From positions 62,001 to 126,000 of the forward strand of contig JARSSP010000044.1 in the NCBI GenBank assembly GCA_029624675.1: 64,000 bases of DNA. The letters are read 5' to 3'. Shown piece by piece: positions 33,402 to 45,421 of this stretch (its first letter is position 1; each line of letters opens with the position of its first letter). Both the position numbers and the translations under genes were made by a program. The notes under the pieces are model-generated. The model was given only the letters and a program-made list of their open reading frames with translations, searched no databases and was not told where the DNA came from. The DNA comes from Candidatus Contendibacter sp. Its GTDB lineage: Bacteria; Pseudomonadota; Gammaproteobacteria; Competibacterales; Competibacteraceae.

Positions 33402-34421
33402 ATGCCTATCGGTACCACCATCACTGAATTCATCATTGAAGAACAAAGGCGAATCAAGGGGGTTTCAGGCGACTTCACCGCGCTGATCAACGACGTCGTC
33501 ATTGCCTGCAAGGCTATTTCCAGTGCCGTCCGCTATGGCAGCCTGGTGGGCGTTCTGGGCGCCGCCGACACCGAGAACATCCAGGGCGAGACCCAGAAGA
33601 AGCTGGATGTGATTTCCAACAACCTGTTCATCAAGCGCAACGAATGGGCCGGTCACGTCGCCGCCATGGCCTCCGAGGAGATGAACGACGTTTACCACCT
33701 GCCGCCCCAGTACCCGCGCGGCAAGTACCTGCTGGTGTTCGATCCGCTGGACGGATCTTCCAACACCGACGTCAACGGCGTGGTGGGCACGATTTTCTCG
33801 ATCATGCGCCGCCCCGAGGGCGTAACCGGCGAGCCGACCGAGGACGACTTTCTGCAACCCGGTACCCGTCAGGTCTGCGCCGGCTATGCCTTGTACGGGC
33901 CATCCTCGATGATGGTGCTCACCACCGGCCATGGGGTCAACGGCTTCACCCTGGATCAGCGTATCGGCGAATACATCCTGACCAACCCCAACATGAAGAT
34001 TCTTGAGGATGCCCAGGAATTCTCCATCAATACCTCCTACATGCGATTCTGGGATCCGCCGGTACGGCGCTACATCGACGAATGCCTGGCTGGCAAGGAA
34101 GGTCCGCGCCGCAAGGATTTCAACATGCGCTGGGCCGGAGCGATGATCGCCGACGTGCATCGGGTACTGTGCCAGGGCGGCGTGTTCTTGTATCCCATCG
34201 ACCGCAAGCTGCGCGCCAAGAACCAGGAAGGCAAGCTACGCCTGCTGTACGAAGCCAATCCGATGAGCTTCATCGTCGAACAGGCCGGCGGGCTGGCCAC
34301 TACCGGTACGCAGCGGATCATGGAATTGCAGCCCACCGATCTTCACCAGCGCTGTCCGGTGATCCTCGGATCAAGGAACGAGGTCGAGCGGATCATTTCC
34401 TACCACCTTGAAGCCCAATAA
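33402..34421 (+). CDS. fbp: Class I fructose-1,6-bisphosphatase
   Basis: A 339-residue gluconeogenic enzyme. Metal and substrate motifs: [38 protein letters not shown] (the class I signature), [20 protein letters not shown], and [16 protein letters not shown]. The length is typical. Divergent from the phasin gene with a 200-base shared intergenic region. Followed by a strong terminator. Fits glycogen resynthesis from stored carbon. Confidence 0.97.
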   Translation: MPIGTTITEFIIEEQRRIKGVSGDFTALINDVVIACKAISSAVRYGSLVGVLGAADTENIQGETQKKLDVISNNLFIKRNEWAGHVAAMASEEMNDVYHLPPQYPRGKYLLVFDPLDGSSNTDVNGVVGTIFSIMRRPEGVTGEPTEDDFLQPGTRQVCAGYALYGPSSMMVLTTGHGVNGFTLDQRIGEYILTNPNMKILEDAQEFSINTSYMRFWDPPVRRYIDECLAGKEGPRRKDFNMRWAGAMIADVHRVLCQGGVFLYPIDRKLRAKNQEGKLRLLYEANPMSFIVEQAGGLATTGTQRIMELQPTDLHQRCPVILGSRNEVERIISYHLEAQ

Positions 34422-34444
34422 TCTGGCTGGTAGTTCCACGCTGG

Positions 34445-34540
34445 CCGTCGGCGGCCAGCGCCGACGGTTTGGAACCAAGCCACCGTGCCAGAAAAATCAT
34501 GGAGCGCGAGCACGATTCCAACGGCGCGCTCCATTTTTTT
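34445..34540 (+). terminator. Hairpin plus Rho-independent terminator after fbp
   Basis: First a perfect 9-bp hairpin CCGTCGGCG-GCCAG-CGCCGACGG (34445-34467). Then ATGGAGCGCG (34499-34508) pairs with CGCGCTCCAT (34525-34534), followed by six T. The second is the terminator. Confidence 0.9.
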
Positions 34541-34645
34541 CCCCAACGCTTGCTAGTATGTTATTCATCGACCTGTCAAGTGTCAGTCCAGGGCGCCGAC
34601 TCCCGCCCCCCTCCGACCGTTGGAACCGCAAGAAGACCGTTTAAC

Positions 34646-37129
34646 ATGGAATCGAAAATTTCTTCCCCGGAAGCGCTTGCTGGCAAGCTCAAGCGCGTTG
34701 AGGATCTCGCCGAGAAACTTGTCTACATCAAGTGGAGCCGGGAGTTTTTTGTCTTGCTGCAGCGCGCGGCGCAGGAGGTATTGACGCTGGCGCAGCCGCG
34801 ACCCGATTGCCACAAGATCGCGGTGCTGGCCGAACGGCTGTGGCAACAGATCGGCGAATGTCTGGAACAAGGCGAACTGCCCCGCGGCGAGGAGCGGGAA
34901 CGCTTGATCGCCGTGGCGGATGCGCTCTGTCGCGCGAGGCCCGGTTCCGACCAAAGCTCCCGCAAGACCGCGCCGGGCCAGCCGCTGCCTGACGAACCCC
35001 GTACCGTGCCGCTGTTTTCGCGTTGGGAAAAGGATGAGCGGTCGAAACCCAGGGTCGCTGGGTCAGCCGAGCCCGAAACACCGCCACTGTGGCTAGTGGC
35101 GCCGGAATCGGCCAACGACTTGGCACGCAAGCTTGAACAGCGAGGCGGCTATCGAGTGCAACGTCTTGTCAATCTAACCGAGGCGCAGGCTCTGCTAAAC
35201 CAACCCCGGCAACCGGCGGCTCTGCTGATCGATCTGGACCACGCCGCTGACAACCAAACGACCTTGCAGCAGGTTGCCAACCTGCGTCAGATCCTACCCG
35301 CGGAAATCCCCCTGTTCTTCCTAGCTGACCGTGGCGACATCACCGCCCGCATCGATGCGGTGGAAGCGGGCGGGACGGGCTACTTCCTCAAACCGGTCGA
35401 TTTGCCGCTGTTGTTGGAATCGCTGGACGAGTGCATCTCCAAGCCACTCCACCATCGTATCTTGATCGTGGATGACACCTTACCCTCGGCGCGCGAGATT
35501 GCCCGTTGGCTGGACAGTCGCGGCATGATGACGCAGGTGTTAGCCCAACCCTTGCAAATCCTGCAAGTGTTGGCCAATTTCCAACCCAGTCTGTTGGTCA
35601 TGAGCCTGGACTTGAAGGACATCGGTGGGCTGGCGTTGGCCCAATCCATCCATCAGCACGAATCCTTCCGGGAATTACCCATGCTGCTGCTGTCGGCGCA
35701 AGCCGACATGAGCTCGCGGCTAGCTACGACCGGCCTAAGCGGCGAGGCGCTGCTGAGCAAACCCCTGAATCCGGAATCGCTGGTCGCCACCATCGCCAAG
35801 CGGTTGCGACAGGGACAAGGTCTGTATCGCAAGCTCAGCCAGCTCAGTAATCGGGATACCGTCAGCGGCTTGTACAACCGTCCCTATTTTCTCACCCATC
35901 TGGAGCGGGCGCTGGTCGCCGCTGCCGCCAAGACCCAGCCGGTGGCGATCATGCTGATCGCGCTGGACAATCTGCACGCCGTGGAAAGCCAGGACGTGGC
36001 CGCCGCCGACGAATTGATCGAACAAGCCGCCCAGCGCCTGAAAATCGCCCTGGGTCCGGATCCGATCGCCGCCCGGTTTGGCGACGCCATTTTCATGGTG
36101 TTACTAGGCTTTACCACCCAGGAGGCGCTGCTAGCCACGGCGCGCGCGGTGCAGACAAGCCTGGAAACCGACGCGTACCGACTGGCTAGCGGCGATGCCC
36201 GCTTGCGAACCAGCATCGGCATCAGTATCGCCAGTCCCAAACTGCGCGAGGCCGCCACCCTGATCCAGCAGGCCGACTTGGCCAGCGGCATGGCGCGGGA
36301 CAGCAAGGATGCCCGGATTCATGTTCATCACGGCCAGAGCGCTGAACAGGACGCGGACCACTCGCGGCAACGGCGGCTGATGGAAGAAATCCGCGAAGCC
36401 GTGCAGCAACAGCGGATGAACCTGCTCTTTCAGCCCATCGTCAGTCTGCGCGGCGATACCACCGAACGTTACGAAGTTCTACTGCGGATGCGCAACCGAG
36501 AGGGCTGGGAACTATTACCGGAAACCGTATTCGCCCTGGTCAAGCGGCACCGGATCGGCATGGTGCTCGATCGCTGGGTCATCGCGCATTCCATCCGGGT
36601 GCTGCGCGAGCGGCAAGCGCGGGGGCAGTCGGTGAGCCTGTTCATCAATATCTCGCCCACCATCTTGCAGGACGAGGAACTACTGAATTGGTTGCAAGGT
36701 GGCTTGAGCAAGACTGGGGTATCGGCCGCCAGTTTGGTGTTCGAAATGACGGAAATGGCCGCCGAATTGAACAAGCAGGCGCTGGAACCATTCCTGCGGG
36801 GACTTAAGAAACTGGGCTGTGGCCTTTCCCTGGATCATTTCAGTGGTCACGAACGCGCCCAGGCGCTGGCCCAGCTCGTACAGGCGAATTACGTCAAGCT
36901 GGATGGCCGCTTTGCCCAGAATCTGCTCAACGACAAGGACCGCCAGCAGCACCTTAATCAGTTGGTTCGCACGCTGGCCGCCGTGGGCATAACCACCATC
37001 GTCACTGGCATCGAGGACGCCATGATCTTGCCAACGCTGTGGTCCTGCGGTATCGACTACGTCCAGGGATTCTTCCTGCAACGCCCGCACACCGACATGA
37101 GCTACGACTTCGAAAGCATGGTGTTGTGA
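34646..37129 (+). CDS. FimX-like c-di-GMP protein with two receiver-like domains and degenerate GGDEF and EAL
   Basis: An 827-residue protein. A helical N-terminal part (1-120) precedes a degenerate receiver (~145-262), then a second receiver (~268-390) with HRILIVDDTLPSARE but MSLDLKDIGG at the phosphosite. A GGDEF-like domain (~400-565) begins SNRDTVSGLYNRPYF and has RFGDAIF where GGDEF should be. An EAL-like domain (~575-820) has YEVLLRMRN in place of EALLR and lacks several catalytic acids. Pseudomonas FimX also has altered motifs in both domains (GDSIF and EVL) and binds c-di-GMP without making or cutting it to control type IV pili. A receptor role is inferred. The ATG at 34646 is chosen; upstream frame crosses the fbp terminator. 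Confidence 0.82.
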   Translation: MESKISSPEALAGKLKRVEDLAEKLVYIKWSREFFVLLQRAAQEVLTLAQPRPDCHKIAVLAERLWQQIGECLEQGELPRGEERERLIAVADALCRARPGSDQSSRKTAPGQPLPDEPRTVPLFSRWEKDERSKPRVAGSAEPETPPLWLVAPESANDLARKLEQRGGYRVQRLVNLTEAQALLNQPRQPAALLIDLDHAADNQTTLQQVANLRQILPAEIPLFFLADRGDITARIDAVEAGGTGYFLKPVDLPLLLESLDECISKPLHHRILIVDDTLPSAREIARWLDSRGMMTQVLAQPLQILQVLANFQPSLLVMSLDLKDIGGLALAQSIHQHESFRELPMLLLSAQADMSSRLATTGLSGEALLSKPLNPESLVATIAKRLRQGQGLYRKLSQLSNRDTVSGLYNRPYFLTHLERALVAAAAKTQPVAIMLIALDNLHAVESQDVAAADELIEQAAQRLKIALGPDPIAARFGDAIFMVLLGFTTQEALLATARAVQTSLETDAYRLASGDARLRTSIGISIASPKLREAATLIQQADLASGMARDSKDARIHVHHGQSAEQDADHSRQRRLMEEIREAVQQQRMNLLFQPIVSLRGDTTERYEVLLRMRNREGWELLPETVFALVKRHRIGMVLDRWVIAHSIRVLRERQARGQSVSLFINISPTILQDEELLNWLQGGLSKTGVSAASLVFEMTEMAAELNKQALEPFLRGLKKLGCGLSLDHFSGHERAQALAQLVQANYVKLDGRFAQNLLNDKDRQQHLNQLVRTLAAVGITTIVTGIEDAMILPTLWSCGIDYVQGFFLQRPHTDMSYDFESMVL

Positions 37130-37134
37130 GCGGA

Positions 37135-37692
37135 ATGTGGATTGATCGAGCCACGGGTTTGCTCGACGCGGCGCGATGGCGACCCTCGCCCAACCACGAC
37201 GAGCGGCCGGACGGAGCGGTGGTGGATCTCATCGTCGTTCATGGCATCAGCCTGCCGCCCGGCCAATTCGGCGGACCATGGATCGACGCGCTGTTCACCA
37301 ACACCCTCGATCCGGACGCCCACCCCTATTTTCGAGCCATCGCTGAGTTGCGGGTGTCGGCGCATCTGCTGATTCACCGTGATGGCGATCTGGCGCAGTA
37401 CGTACCGTTCCAGCGCCGGGCCTGGCATGCCGGCACGTCAACTTTCGCCGGCCGCTCCCGTTGCAACGATTTCAGCATCGGCATCGAACTGGAAGGCACC
37501 GACCATATTCCTTACGACGACCGCCAATATGCGCGGCTGACCGCGGTCATCGCCGCGCTGCGAACGATCTATCCCACCCTGACGCCCGGTCGGCTGGTCG
37601 GTCATGCCGACATCGCGCCAGGCCGCAAAACCGATCCAGGACCGGCATTCGACTGGGCGCGGCTGCGTCGGCTGCTGGGCGACGCAGGCTGA
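37135..37692 (+). CDS. ampD: 1,6-anhydro-N-acetylmuramyl-L-alanine amidase AmpD
   Basis: A 185-residue zinc amidase of the Amidase_2 type, which trims recycled muropeptides in the cytoplasm. Zinc and catalytic residues: VVDLIVVHGISLPPGQFGGP, RRAWHAGTSTFAGRSRCNDF, SIGIELEG, and LVGHADIAPGRKTDPGPAFD. The start is the ATG at 37135, five bases after the previous stop. Its last 91 bases overlap the convergent DUF1499 gene. Confidence 0.94.
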   Translation: MWIDRATGLLDAARWRPSPNHDERPDGAVVDLIVVHGISLPPGQFGGPWIDALFTNTLDPDAHPYFRAIAELRVSAHLLIHRDGDLAQYVPFQRRAWHAGTSTFAGRSRCNDFSIGIELEGTDHIPYDDRQYARLTAVIAALRTIYPTLTPGRLVGHADIAPGRKTDPGPAFDWARLRRLLGDAG

Positions 37693-38195
37693 CCGTCCCC
37701 TGTTCCGGTCGATGGAAAGCCGCCCGACAGGCGCTGTGAAGTTCCGCTGACAATCTCGAACCGCGCTCGGATCATTTCCACCCGCTCGCGATTGACGCCA
37801 AAATCGTAATAACCGGTCCGGGATGCCGAACGCACCTGGACGATGCTAGGCGGGCCGAACAGAAACTCCACGTCGTCCACGAAGCCAAACACCGTCGAAC
37901 GAAATTCGACGTGAAAATAATCGGCGTCGGTCCGGATGACTCGCGCCCGATCCATGCCATTCAGAATCTCCAGCAATCTTGCCCGTTCCCTTTCCTTCTC
38001 TCCACGATAGCGCAACGGCTCGATGCGTTGATCGGCGGCGTCCGCTTGCGACGAAACGCAATTCGGCGAGGCGGGACACGGCGCCAGCCGGCCCTCGGTC
38101 ACGCCTGGATCCACCGGTGGTCGCCCGCCCGAACAGCCGCTTATCTTTAGAGCGACCATGATCGCCAATCCGCCAGCCCACCACATTCTCCGCAT
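37602..38195 (-). CDS. DUF1499 lipoprotein
   Basis: A 197-residue protein with a signal helix and lipobox-like LKISGCSGG (Cys at ~21), then the DUF1499 core: LAPCPASPNCVSSQAD, RADADYFHVEFRSTVFGFVD-type segment (RTDADYFHVEFRSTVFGFVD), and VEFLFGPPSIVQVRSASRTG with YYDFGVNRERVEMIR. The C-terminal ~45 residues are low-complexity and overlap ampD in the opposite strand; an upstream stop lost by mutation could explain this tail. Function unknown. Confidence 0.82.
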   Translation of the reverse strand: MRRMWWAGGLAIMVALKISGCSGGRPPVDPGVTEGRLAPCPASPNCVSSQADAADQRIEPLRYRGEKERERARLLEILNGMDRARVIRTDADYFHVEFRSTVFGFVDDVEFLFGPPSIVQVRSASRTGYYDFGVNRERVEMIRARFEIVSGTSQRLSGGFPSTGTGDGQPASPSSRRSRAQSNAGPGSVLRPGAMSA

Positions 38196-38285
38196 GGCCC
38201 ATTCCTCGCTGAATCGTCGGGTTCCACCGCCACCGCTCGCCTACCCTCTTGGCAAACGCCGCGTTTGGAATTATTCTACCCATAA

Positions 38286-38316
38286 ATAGAACTAATCTAG
38301 TACTGATTAGGCTTAT
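38286..38316. promoter_or_regulatory. 31-bp palindromic operator upstream of the suf regulator
   Basis: ATA-N3-CTAATC-N7-GATTAG-N3-TAT is a perfect 18-base match across both arms, 14 bases before the ATG at 38331. Its place at the promoter of an Rrf2 gene suggests autoregulation by that protein. It resembles IscR type 1 sites in overall size but not in exact sequence. Confidence 0.6.
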
Positions 38317-38330
38317 TATGTGGAGCGTTC

Positions 38331-38807
38331 ATGATTCGTATCACTCGGGAAGCCGACTACGGCATCTTGCTGATGACCAGTTTGACGCGGGCCGAAGGTC
38401 AGCCGCGCAGCGCCGCCGCCTTGGCGCGACAATGTCGCCTGCCGCTGCCAATGGTCAGCAAGATACTCAAGACCCTGGCGCGGGCCAGCTTCTTGACCTC
38501 GCAGCGCGGTGTGCAAGGCGGCTATAGCCTGACCCGACCACCGGCGGAAATTTCCGCCGCCGACATCATCGGCGCGCTGGAAGGGCCGCTTGCCATCACC
38601 GAATGCAGCGGGGAAAGCCACGAGGGTTGCTCGCGGCAGGATGAGTGCGAGGTCAGCGGCCACTGGCCTCGCATCAACCGGGCGATTCACGCCGCGTTGC
38701 AGAGCATCAGCCTGGCGGAAATGAGCCGTCCCGATGCGCCGCGCCCGCTGCGTTTCCATTCGCCAAGCCGGACCGAGATCGCCGGCATTGTTGACCGCGC
38801 CGTTTGA
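38331..38807 (+). CDS. Rrf2-family suf operon regulator
   Basis: A 158-residue IscR-like regulator. The winged helix is [20 protein letters not shown] with [20 protein letters not shown] and GGYSLTR. Three cysteines at 92, 100 and 106 ([16 protein letters not shown]) match the [Fe-S] ligands of IscR. Members heading suf operons in gammaproteobacteria repress them when holo. sufB starts 29 bases after its stop, so the regulator is the first gene of the operon. Confidence 0.92.
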   Translation: MIRITREADYGILLMTSLTRAEGQPRSAAALARQCRLPLPMVSKILKTLARASFLTSQRGVQGGYSLTRPPAEISAADIIGALEGPLAITECSGESHEGCSRQDECEVSGHWPRINRAIHAALQSISLAEMSRPDAPRPLRFHSPSRTEIAGIVDRAV

Positions 38808-38836
38808 TCCACCGTATTTCGAACCGGAATCCCGCC

Positions 38837-40285
<1,449 letters not shown>

Positions 40286-40306
40286 TTAAAGGTCCAGATT
40301 ATAAAG

Positions 40307-40738
40307 ATGGCTATTGAGCAAACTAATTTCGAAATAGATCAATACTACAAACTCAATTTGCAGCATCTAAAATTGAGCTTTGGGTCAAGTTTATTCGCCT
40401 TGTTTGTTGGACTCGCTGCTTTACTAATGGGAGTTTGGGCTATATTACAAGGAAATTCTGGTTTATCACCACAATTAAGCATAATTGGCGGCGTATTAAC
40501 TGAATTTATTGGGGCAGGCTTTTTCTATTTGTATAGTAAGAATTTAAGTCAGCTTAACATTTTCTATCAAAAATTAATTAAAAATAATGATACTTTCTAC
40601 GCCATCAATTTAGTCAGCCAGATGCCTGATCAAGACAAAGCGAGTGTTATTAAAGCCATTATCGGCTCTCTCCTTTCAAGAGATGAACCTGCGACCCCGC
40701 CGGAAGTATTGAAAGCCATCATTGAAAACAAAAGATAA
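40307..40738 (+). CDS. Cyanobacterial TRADD-N-associated-type 2TM membrane protein
   Basis: A 143-residue protein with two membrane helices (about 25-50 and 58-78) and the segment LSIIGGVLTEFIGAGFFYLY, SKNLSQLNIFYQKLIKN, then AINLVSQMPDQDKASVIKAI. This pattern is the TRADD-N-associated 2TM domain, which in cyanobacteria and others is often joined to predicted immunity or cell-death domains. The gene is strongly AT-rich against its GC-rich suf neighbours and lies 21 bases after sufB. It seems to be acquired cargo. Function unknown. Confidence 0.7.
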   Translation: MAIEQTNFEIDQYYKLNLQHLKLSFGSSLFALFVGLAALLMGVWAILQGNSGLSPQLSIIGGVLTEFIGAGFFYLYSKNLSQLNIFYQKLIKNNDTFYAINLVSQMPDQDKASVIKAIIGSLLSRDEPATPPEVLKAIIENKR

Positions 40739-40831
40739 ATATGATACAGGGCATCAAATTATTAAATAGCAAGAAGTTTGCGAATATCCCAGCTTACGAA
40801 ATTTGCCCTTTAAGATCGAAAAGGTGCGCTC

Positions 40832-41032
40832 ATGAATATTGCAGAACTGGAATCAGCGGTTTCTCAACTACCCCGCGAAGAACTGGCGGAGTTTTCAAAA
40901 TGGTTCGAGGAATTCATGGCTGACCAATGGGATCGTCAAATCGAAGCGGATATTTTAGCGGGACGTTTGGATGCTGCGGGTCAGCGGGCTGATGAGGATT
41001 TCATCGCTGGTCACATACACGCTTTGACTTAA
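40832..41032 (+). CDS. Small antitoxin-like protein
   Basis: A 66-residue protein, MNIAELESAVSQLPREELAE onward, with FSKWFEEFMADQWDRQIEAD and ILAGRLDAAGQRADEDFIAG. The pattern (helical start, WxxEF, DRQIExDxxxGRLD) is that of widespread small antitoxin-like proteins usually paired with RelE-type toxins. No toxin gene follows; sufC begins 35 bases later. AT-rich like its neighbour. Solo antitoxin, or a relic of a toxin-antitoxin pair. Confidence 0.65.
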   Translation: MNIAELESAVSQLPREELAEFSKWFEEFMADQWDRQIEADILAGRLDAAGQRADEDFIAGHIHALT

Positions 41033-41067
41033 ATTACAGGCTATTGGCTTAAAGGAAACCACCCATC

Positions 41068-41838
41068 ATGCTGGAAATTCGCAATCTGCACGTCACGGTC
41101 GAGGATCGGGAGATTCTCAAGGGCATCGACCTGATCATCCGCCCCGGCGAAACCCACGCCATCATGGGGCCAAACGGCTCCGGTAAAAGCACCTTGGCGA
41201 ACGTCATCGCCGGCCGCGAGGGCTATACCGTCACCGAGGGTGAAATTCGTTTCGACGGCAAGAACCTGCTGGACATGGACCCGGAAACCCGCGCCTGCGA
41301 AGGGCTGTTTCTGGCCTTTCAATACCCGGTGGAAATTCCCGGCGTCGCCAATCTCTATTTCCTCAAGGCGGCGGTCAATGCGGTGCGCAAGTATCGCGGC
41401 GAGCCGCCGGTGGACGCGATGGATTTCTGGGACCTGGTCCATGAGCGCATGGAACTGGTCAAGATGGACGAGTCCATGCTCAAACGCTCGGTCAACGAAG
41501 GTTTCTCCGGCGGCGAGAAGAAGCGCAACGAAGTGTTCCAGATGGCGGTGCTGCAACCGCGCTTCGCCGTGCTGGACGAGACCGATTCCGGGCTGGACAT
41601 CGACGCCCTGAAAGTCGTCGCCGACGGCGTCAACGCCTTGCGCAATCCAGAACGCGGCTTCCTGGTCATCACCCACTACCAGCGCCTGCTGGACTACATC
41701 GTTCCAGACCATGTACATGTCCTGGTCAACGGCAAGATTGCCCGTTCCGGTGGGAAAGAGCTAGCGCTGGAACTGGAGGCGCAGGGCTACGCACTGTACA
41801 ACGAGGAGCCGGGCCGGGCGCGCCGGGCCGCTGCGTGA
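41068..41838 (+). CDS. sufC: Suf ABC-type ATPase SufC
   Basis: A 256-residue ATPase of the SufBCD complex. Walker A is MGPNGSGKSTLANVIAGREG, the signature VNEGFSGGEKKRNEVFQMAV, Walker B FAVLDETDSGLDIDAL, and the switch VITHYQRLLDYI. It drives conformational change of the scaffold. Ten bases separate it from sufD. Confidence 0.98.
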   Translation: MLEIRNLHVTVEDREILKGIDLIIRPGETHAIMGPNGSGKSTLANVIAGREGYTVTEGEIRFDGKNLLDMDPETRACEGLFLAFQYPVEIPGVANLYFLKAAVNAVRKYRGEPPVDAMDFWDLVHERMELVKMDESMLKRSVNEGFSGGEKKRNEVFQMAVLQPRFAVLDETDSGLDIDALKVVADGVNALRNPERGFLVITHYQRLLDYIVPDHVHVLVNGKIARSGGKELALELEAQGYALYNEEPGRARRAAA

Positions 41839-41848
41839 GAGGCCAGCC

Positions 41849-43152
41849 ATGACCGCCACCGCGCCGCTGTTTTCGGAGTCGTACCGCCCGGCCTTTGCCG
41901 GGTTCGTGGCGAACCGTCGCGAACCGGATGCCATCGCCCGGCTACGCCGGGAAGCGTTTGACCGTTTCCAAACGCTGGGCTGGCCCACGCGCCAGCAGGA
42001 AGCCTGGCGCTTGACCGATCTGAGCGCGTTGCAATCCATCACCTTCCAGCAGCCGGCCGACGCGCTGATCGATGCCAGTGCGTTGCCGACGCTGGAAGGG
42101 CCGACGCACCGGCTGGTTTTCGTCAACGGTCGCTTTGCGCCGGGCCTGTCACGGTTGCCCAAGTTGCCGGATGGGGCACTGATCACCAGCCTCGGTCAGG
42201 CGTTGACGACCCATCTCGAACGGATCGAGCCATACCTGGACCGTCTGCCAGGATTGGAACGGCATTCGTTCGCCGCGCTCAACACGGCGTTCTGGGAAGA
42301 TGGCGCGTTCGTGCATCTGCCGCGTGGGACCATGGTCGAGGAACCGATTCATCTGGTGTTTTACGCCGCTGGCAGCGATGTGACCGTTCATCCGCGCCTG
42401 CTGCTGGCGCTGGAGGGTGACGCGCAAGCGACCGTGGTGGTCGAATACCGGGGACAGGGTCGCTACCTGAACGCGCCGCTTGCCGAACTGGCGCTGGGGA
42501 TGGGCGCGGTGCTGCACTACCACCAGATTCAGGAGGAAGCGCCGCAAGCCTTCCATCTCGGCGCGATTCGGGCTCGACAGGACCGCGACAGCGATATGAA
42601 CCTCCATCTGATTTCGGTGGGCGGCCAACTGGCCCGCGCCGATCTGGCCGTGCTACTCGACGGCGAGGGCGCGAGTTGCGCCATCAATGGCCTGACCCTG
42701 GCGCGCGACCAACAGTACGGCGACTATCACGTTCGGATCGAACATGCCCGGCCACACGGAACCAGCGAGCAACGGTTCAAGAGCGTGCTGGATGGCAAAG
42801 CGCGCTCAGCATTCGATGGCATGATCCATGTCCGTCCGGGAGCCCAGAAGACCGACGCCCGCCAGACCAGCCGCAATCTGCTGCTGTCCAAACAAGCCCA
42901 GGCTCACTCCAATCCCCGGCTGGAAATCCTGGCCGACGACGTGAAATGCGGCCACGGCTCCACCACCGGCTTTCTCGATCCCGACGCTGAGTTCTACCTG
43001 CGCGCCCGGGGCATTCCGGCGACTCAGGCCCGAGCCCTGCTGGTCCATGCCTTCGCCAACGACAACTTGAATCAGATCCGCCTGACGCCGTTGCGCGAGC
43101 GCCTGGCCCGCCTGCTGGCCGCCCGTCTGGCGCTCGACCTTGCCGAGGGGAA

Positions 43153-43156
<4 letters not shown>
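41849..43156 (+). CDS. sufD: Fe-S cluster assembly protein SufD
   Basis: A 435-residue paralogue of SufB that forms the SufBC2D scaffold. Landmarks are GWPTRQQEAWRLTDLSALQS near the N-terminus, LHYHQIQEEAPQAFHLGAIR, and C-terminal DVKCGHGSTTGFLDPDAEFY with RGIPATQARALLVHAFANDN. The conserved His and Cys near the C-terminus are present (KCGHG). Its stop overlaps the sufS start by four bases. Confidence 0.96.
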
Positions 43157-44429
<1,273 letters not shown>

Positions 44430-44430
<1 letters not shown>

Positions 44431-44873
44431 TGAGCGACCTGCGCGATCTTTATCAGGAAGTCATCCTGGACCACAACAAGCGGCCCCGCAATTTTCGCAT
44501 CCTCCCGCAATCGACCCATAAGGCCGATGGAGTCAATCCACTGTGCGGCGACCGGATCAGCGTGTATCTGGATGTCGAGGACGGCGTGATCAAGGACATT
44601 GCCTTTCAAGGCGCGGGTTGCGCCATCTCCAGCGCCTCGGCCTCGTTGATGACCGAGGCGCTCAAGGGCAAGCCGGTCGCCGAGGTCGAGCACCTGTTCG
44701 AGGCGTTCCACAATGTGGTGACCACCGACTGCGAATGCCCGCGCGGACTAGGTAAACTCAGCGTCCTGGCCGGGGTGCGTGAATATCCCAGCCGGGTCAA
44801 GTGCGCGACCCTGGCCTGGCACGCGGTGCGTGCCGCATTGGAACGCCACACGGAACCCGTGGCCACCGAATGA
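44430..44873 (+). CDS. sufU: Sulfur-transfer protein SufU
   Basis: A 147-residue IscU-like protein. Zinc or sulfur-accepting cysteines are C39 (NPLCGDRISVYL), C64 (GAGCAISSAS) and C124 (RVKCATLAWHA). It carries the SufU-type insertion before the last cysteine (TTDCECPRGLGKL). SufU accepts sulfur from SufS in SUF systems that lack SufE; no sufE is seen in this operon, which fits. The operon continues with sufT after 25 bases. Confidence 0.95.
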
Positions 44874-44898
44874 ACCGCATCCGTCGAGAAACCCGACC

Positions 44899-45234
44899 AT
44901 GACCACTCCCGCGAATTTGCCCGATGCCGACGAGATGGAAAACCGGGTGATCGAGGCGCTGAAGACCGTGTACGATCCGGAAATTCCGGTCAACATCTAC
45001 GAACTGGGGTTGATCTACGGCCTGGACGTCGATCCGCTGGGCAACCACGCGGATATCCAGATGACATTGACCGCGCCCGGCTGTCCGGTGGCCGGCTCGA
45101 TGCCTGAATGGGTGGAAAACGCCGTTCGCCATAACGCGGGGGTGGAATCGGTCAATGTCGAACTGGTTTGGGATCCCCCCTGGACGCCGGAACGCATGTC
45201 CATGCGGGCCAAGCTGGAATTGAACATGCTGTGA
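44899..45234 (+). CDS. sufT: SUF system assembly protein SufT
   Basis: A 111-residue MIP18/DUF59 protein, ALKTVYDPEIPVNIYELGLI through DIQMTLTAPGCPVAGSMPEW and VNVELVWDPPWTPERMS. The DPE motif and the TAPGCP loop are conserved. SufT helps maturation under high Fe-S demand. The ATG at 44899 is used; the frame upstream overlaps sufU. Last gene of the operon. Bases 45235-45421 hold no gene I can support. Confidence 0.94.
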   Translation: MTTPANLPDADEMENRVIEALKTVYDPEIPVNIYELGLIYGLDVDPLGNHADIQMTLTAPGCPVAGSMPEWVENAVRHNAGVESVNVELVWDPPWTPERMSMRAKLELNML

Positions 45235-45421
45235 GGCGGGGGCCTGTTTCGACGCTTTCGTGCCCACCGACACTGATGTCAATGAGGCCGACGATCTACG
45301 AGGCGGCGGTTTCTCCACGGTTCATCGCGCGGTTCGATAGTTACCAGCGCGTTCAACGATTAAACGCCGACAGGGGTGGCATCGGCATCGACGACTCTAA
45401 CCTGATTTGCAAGGTGATGCC

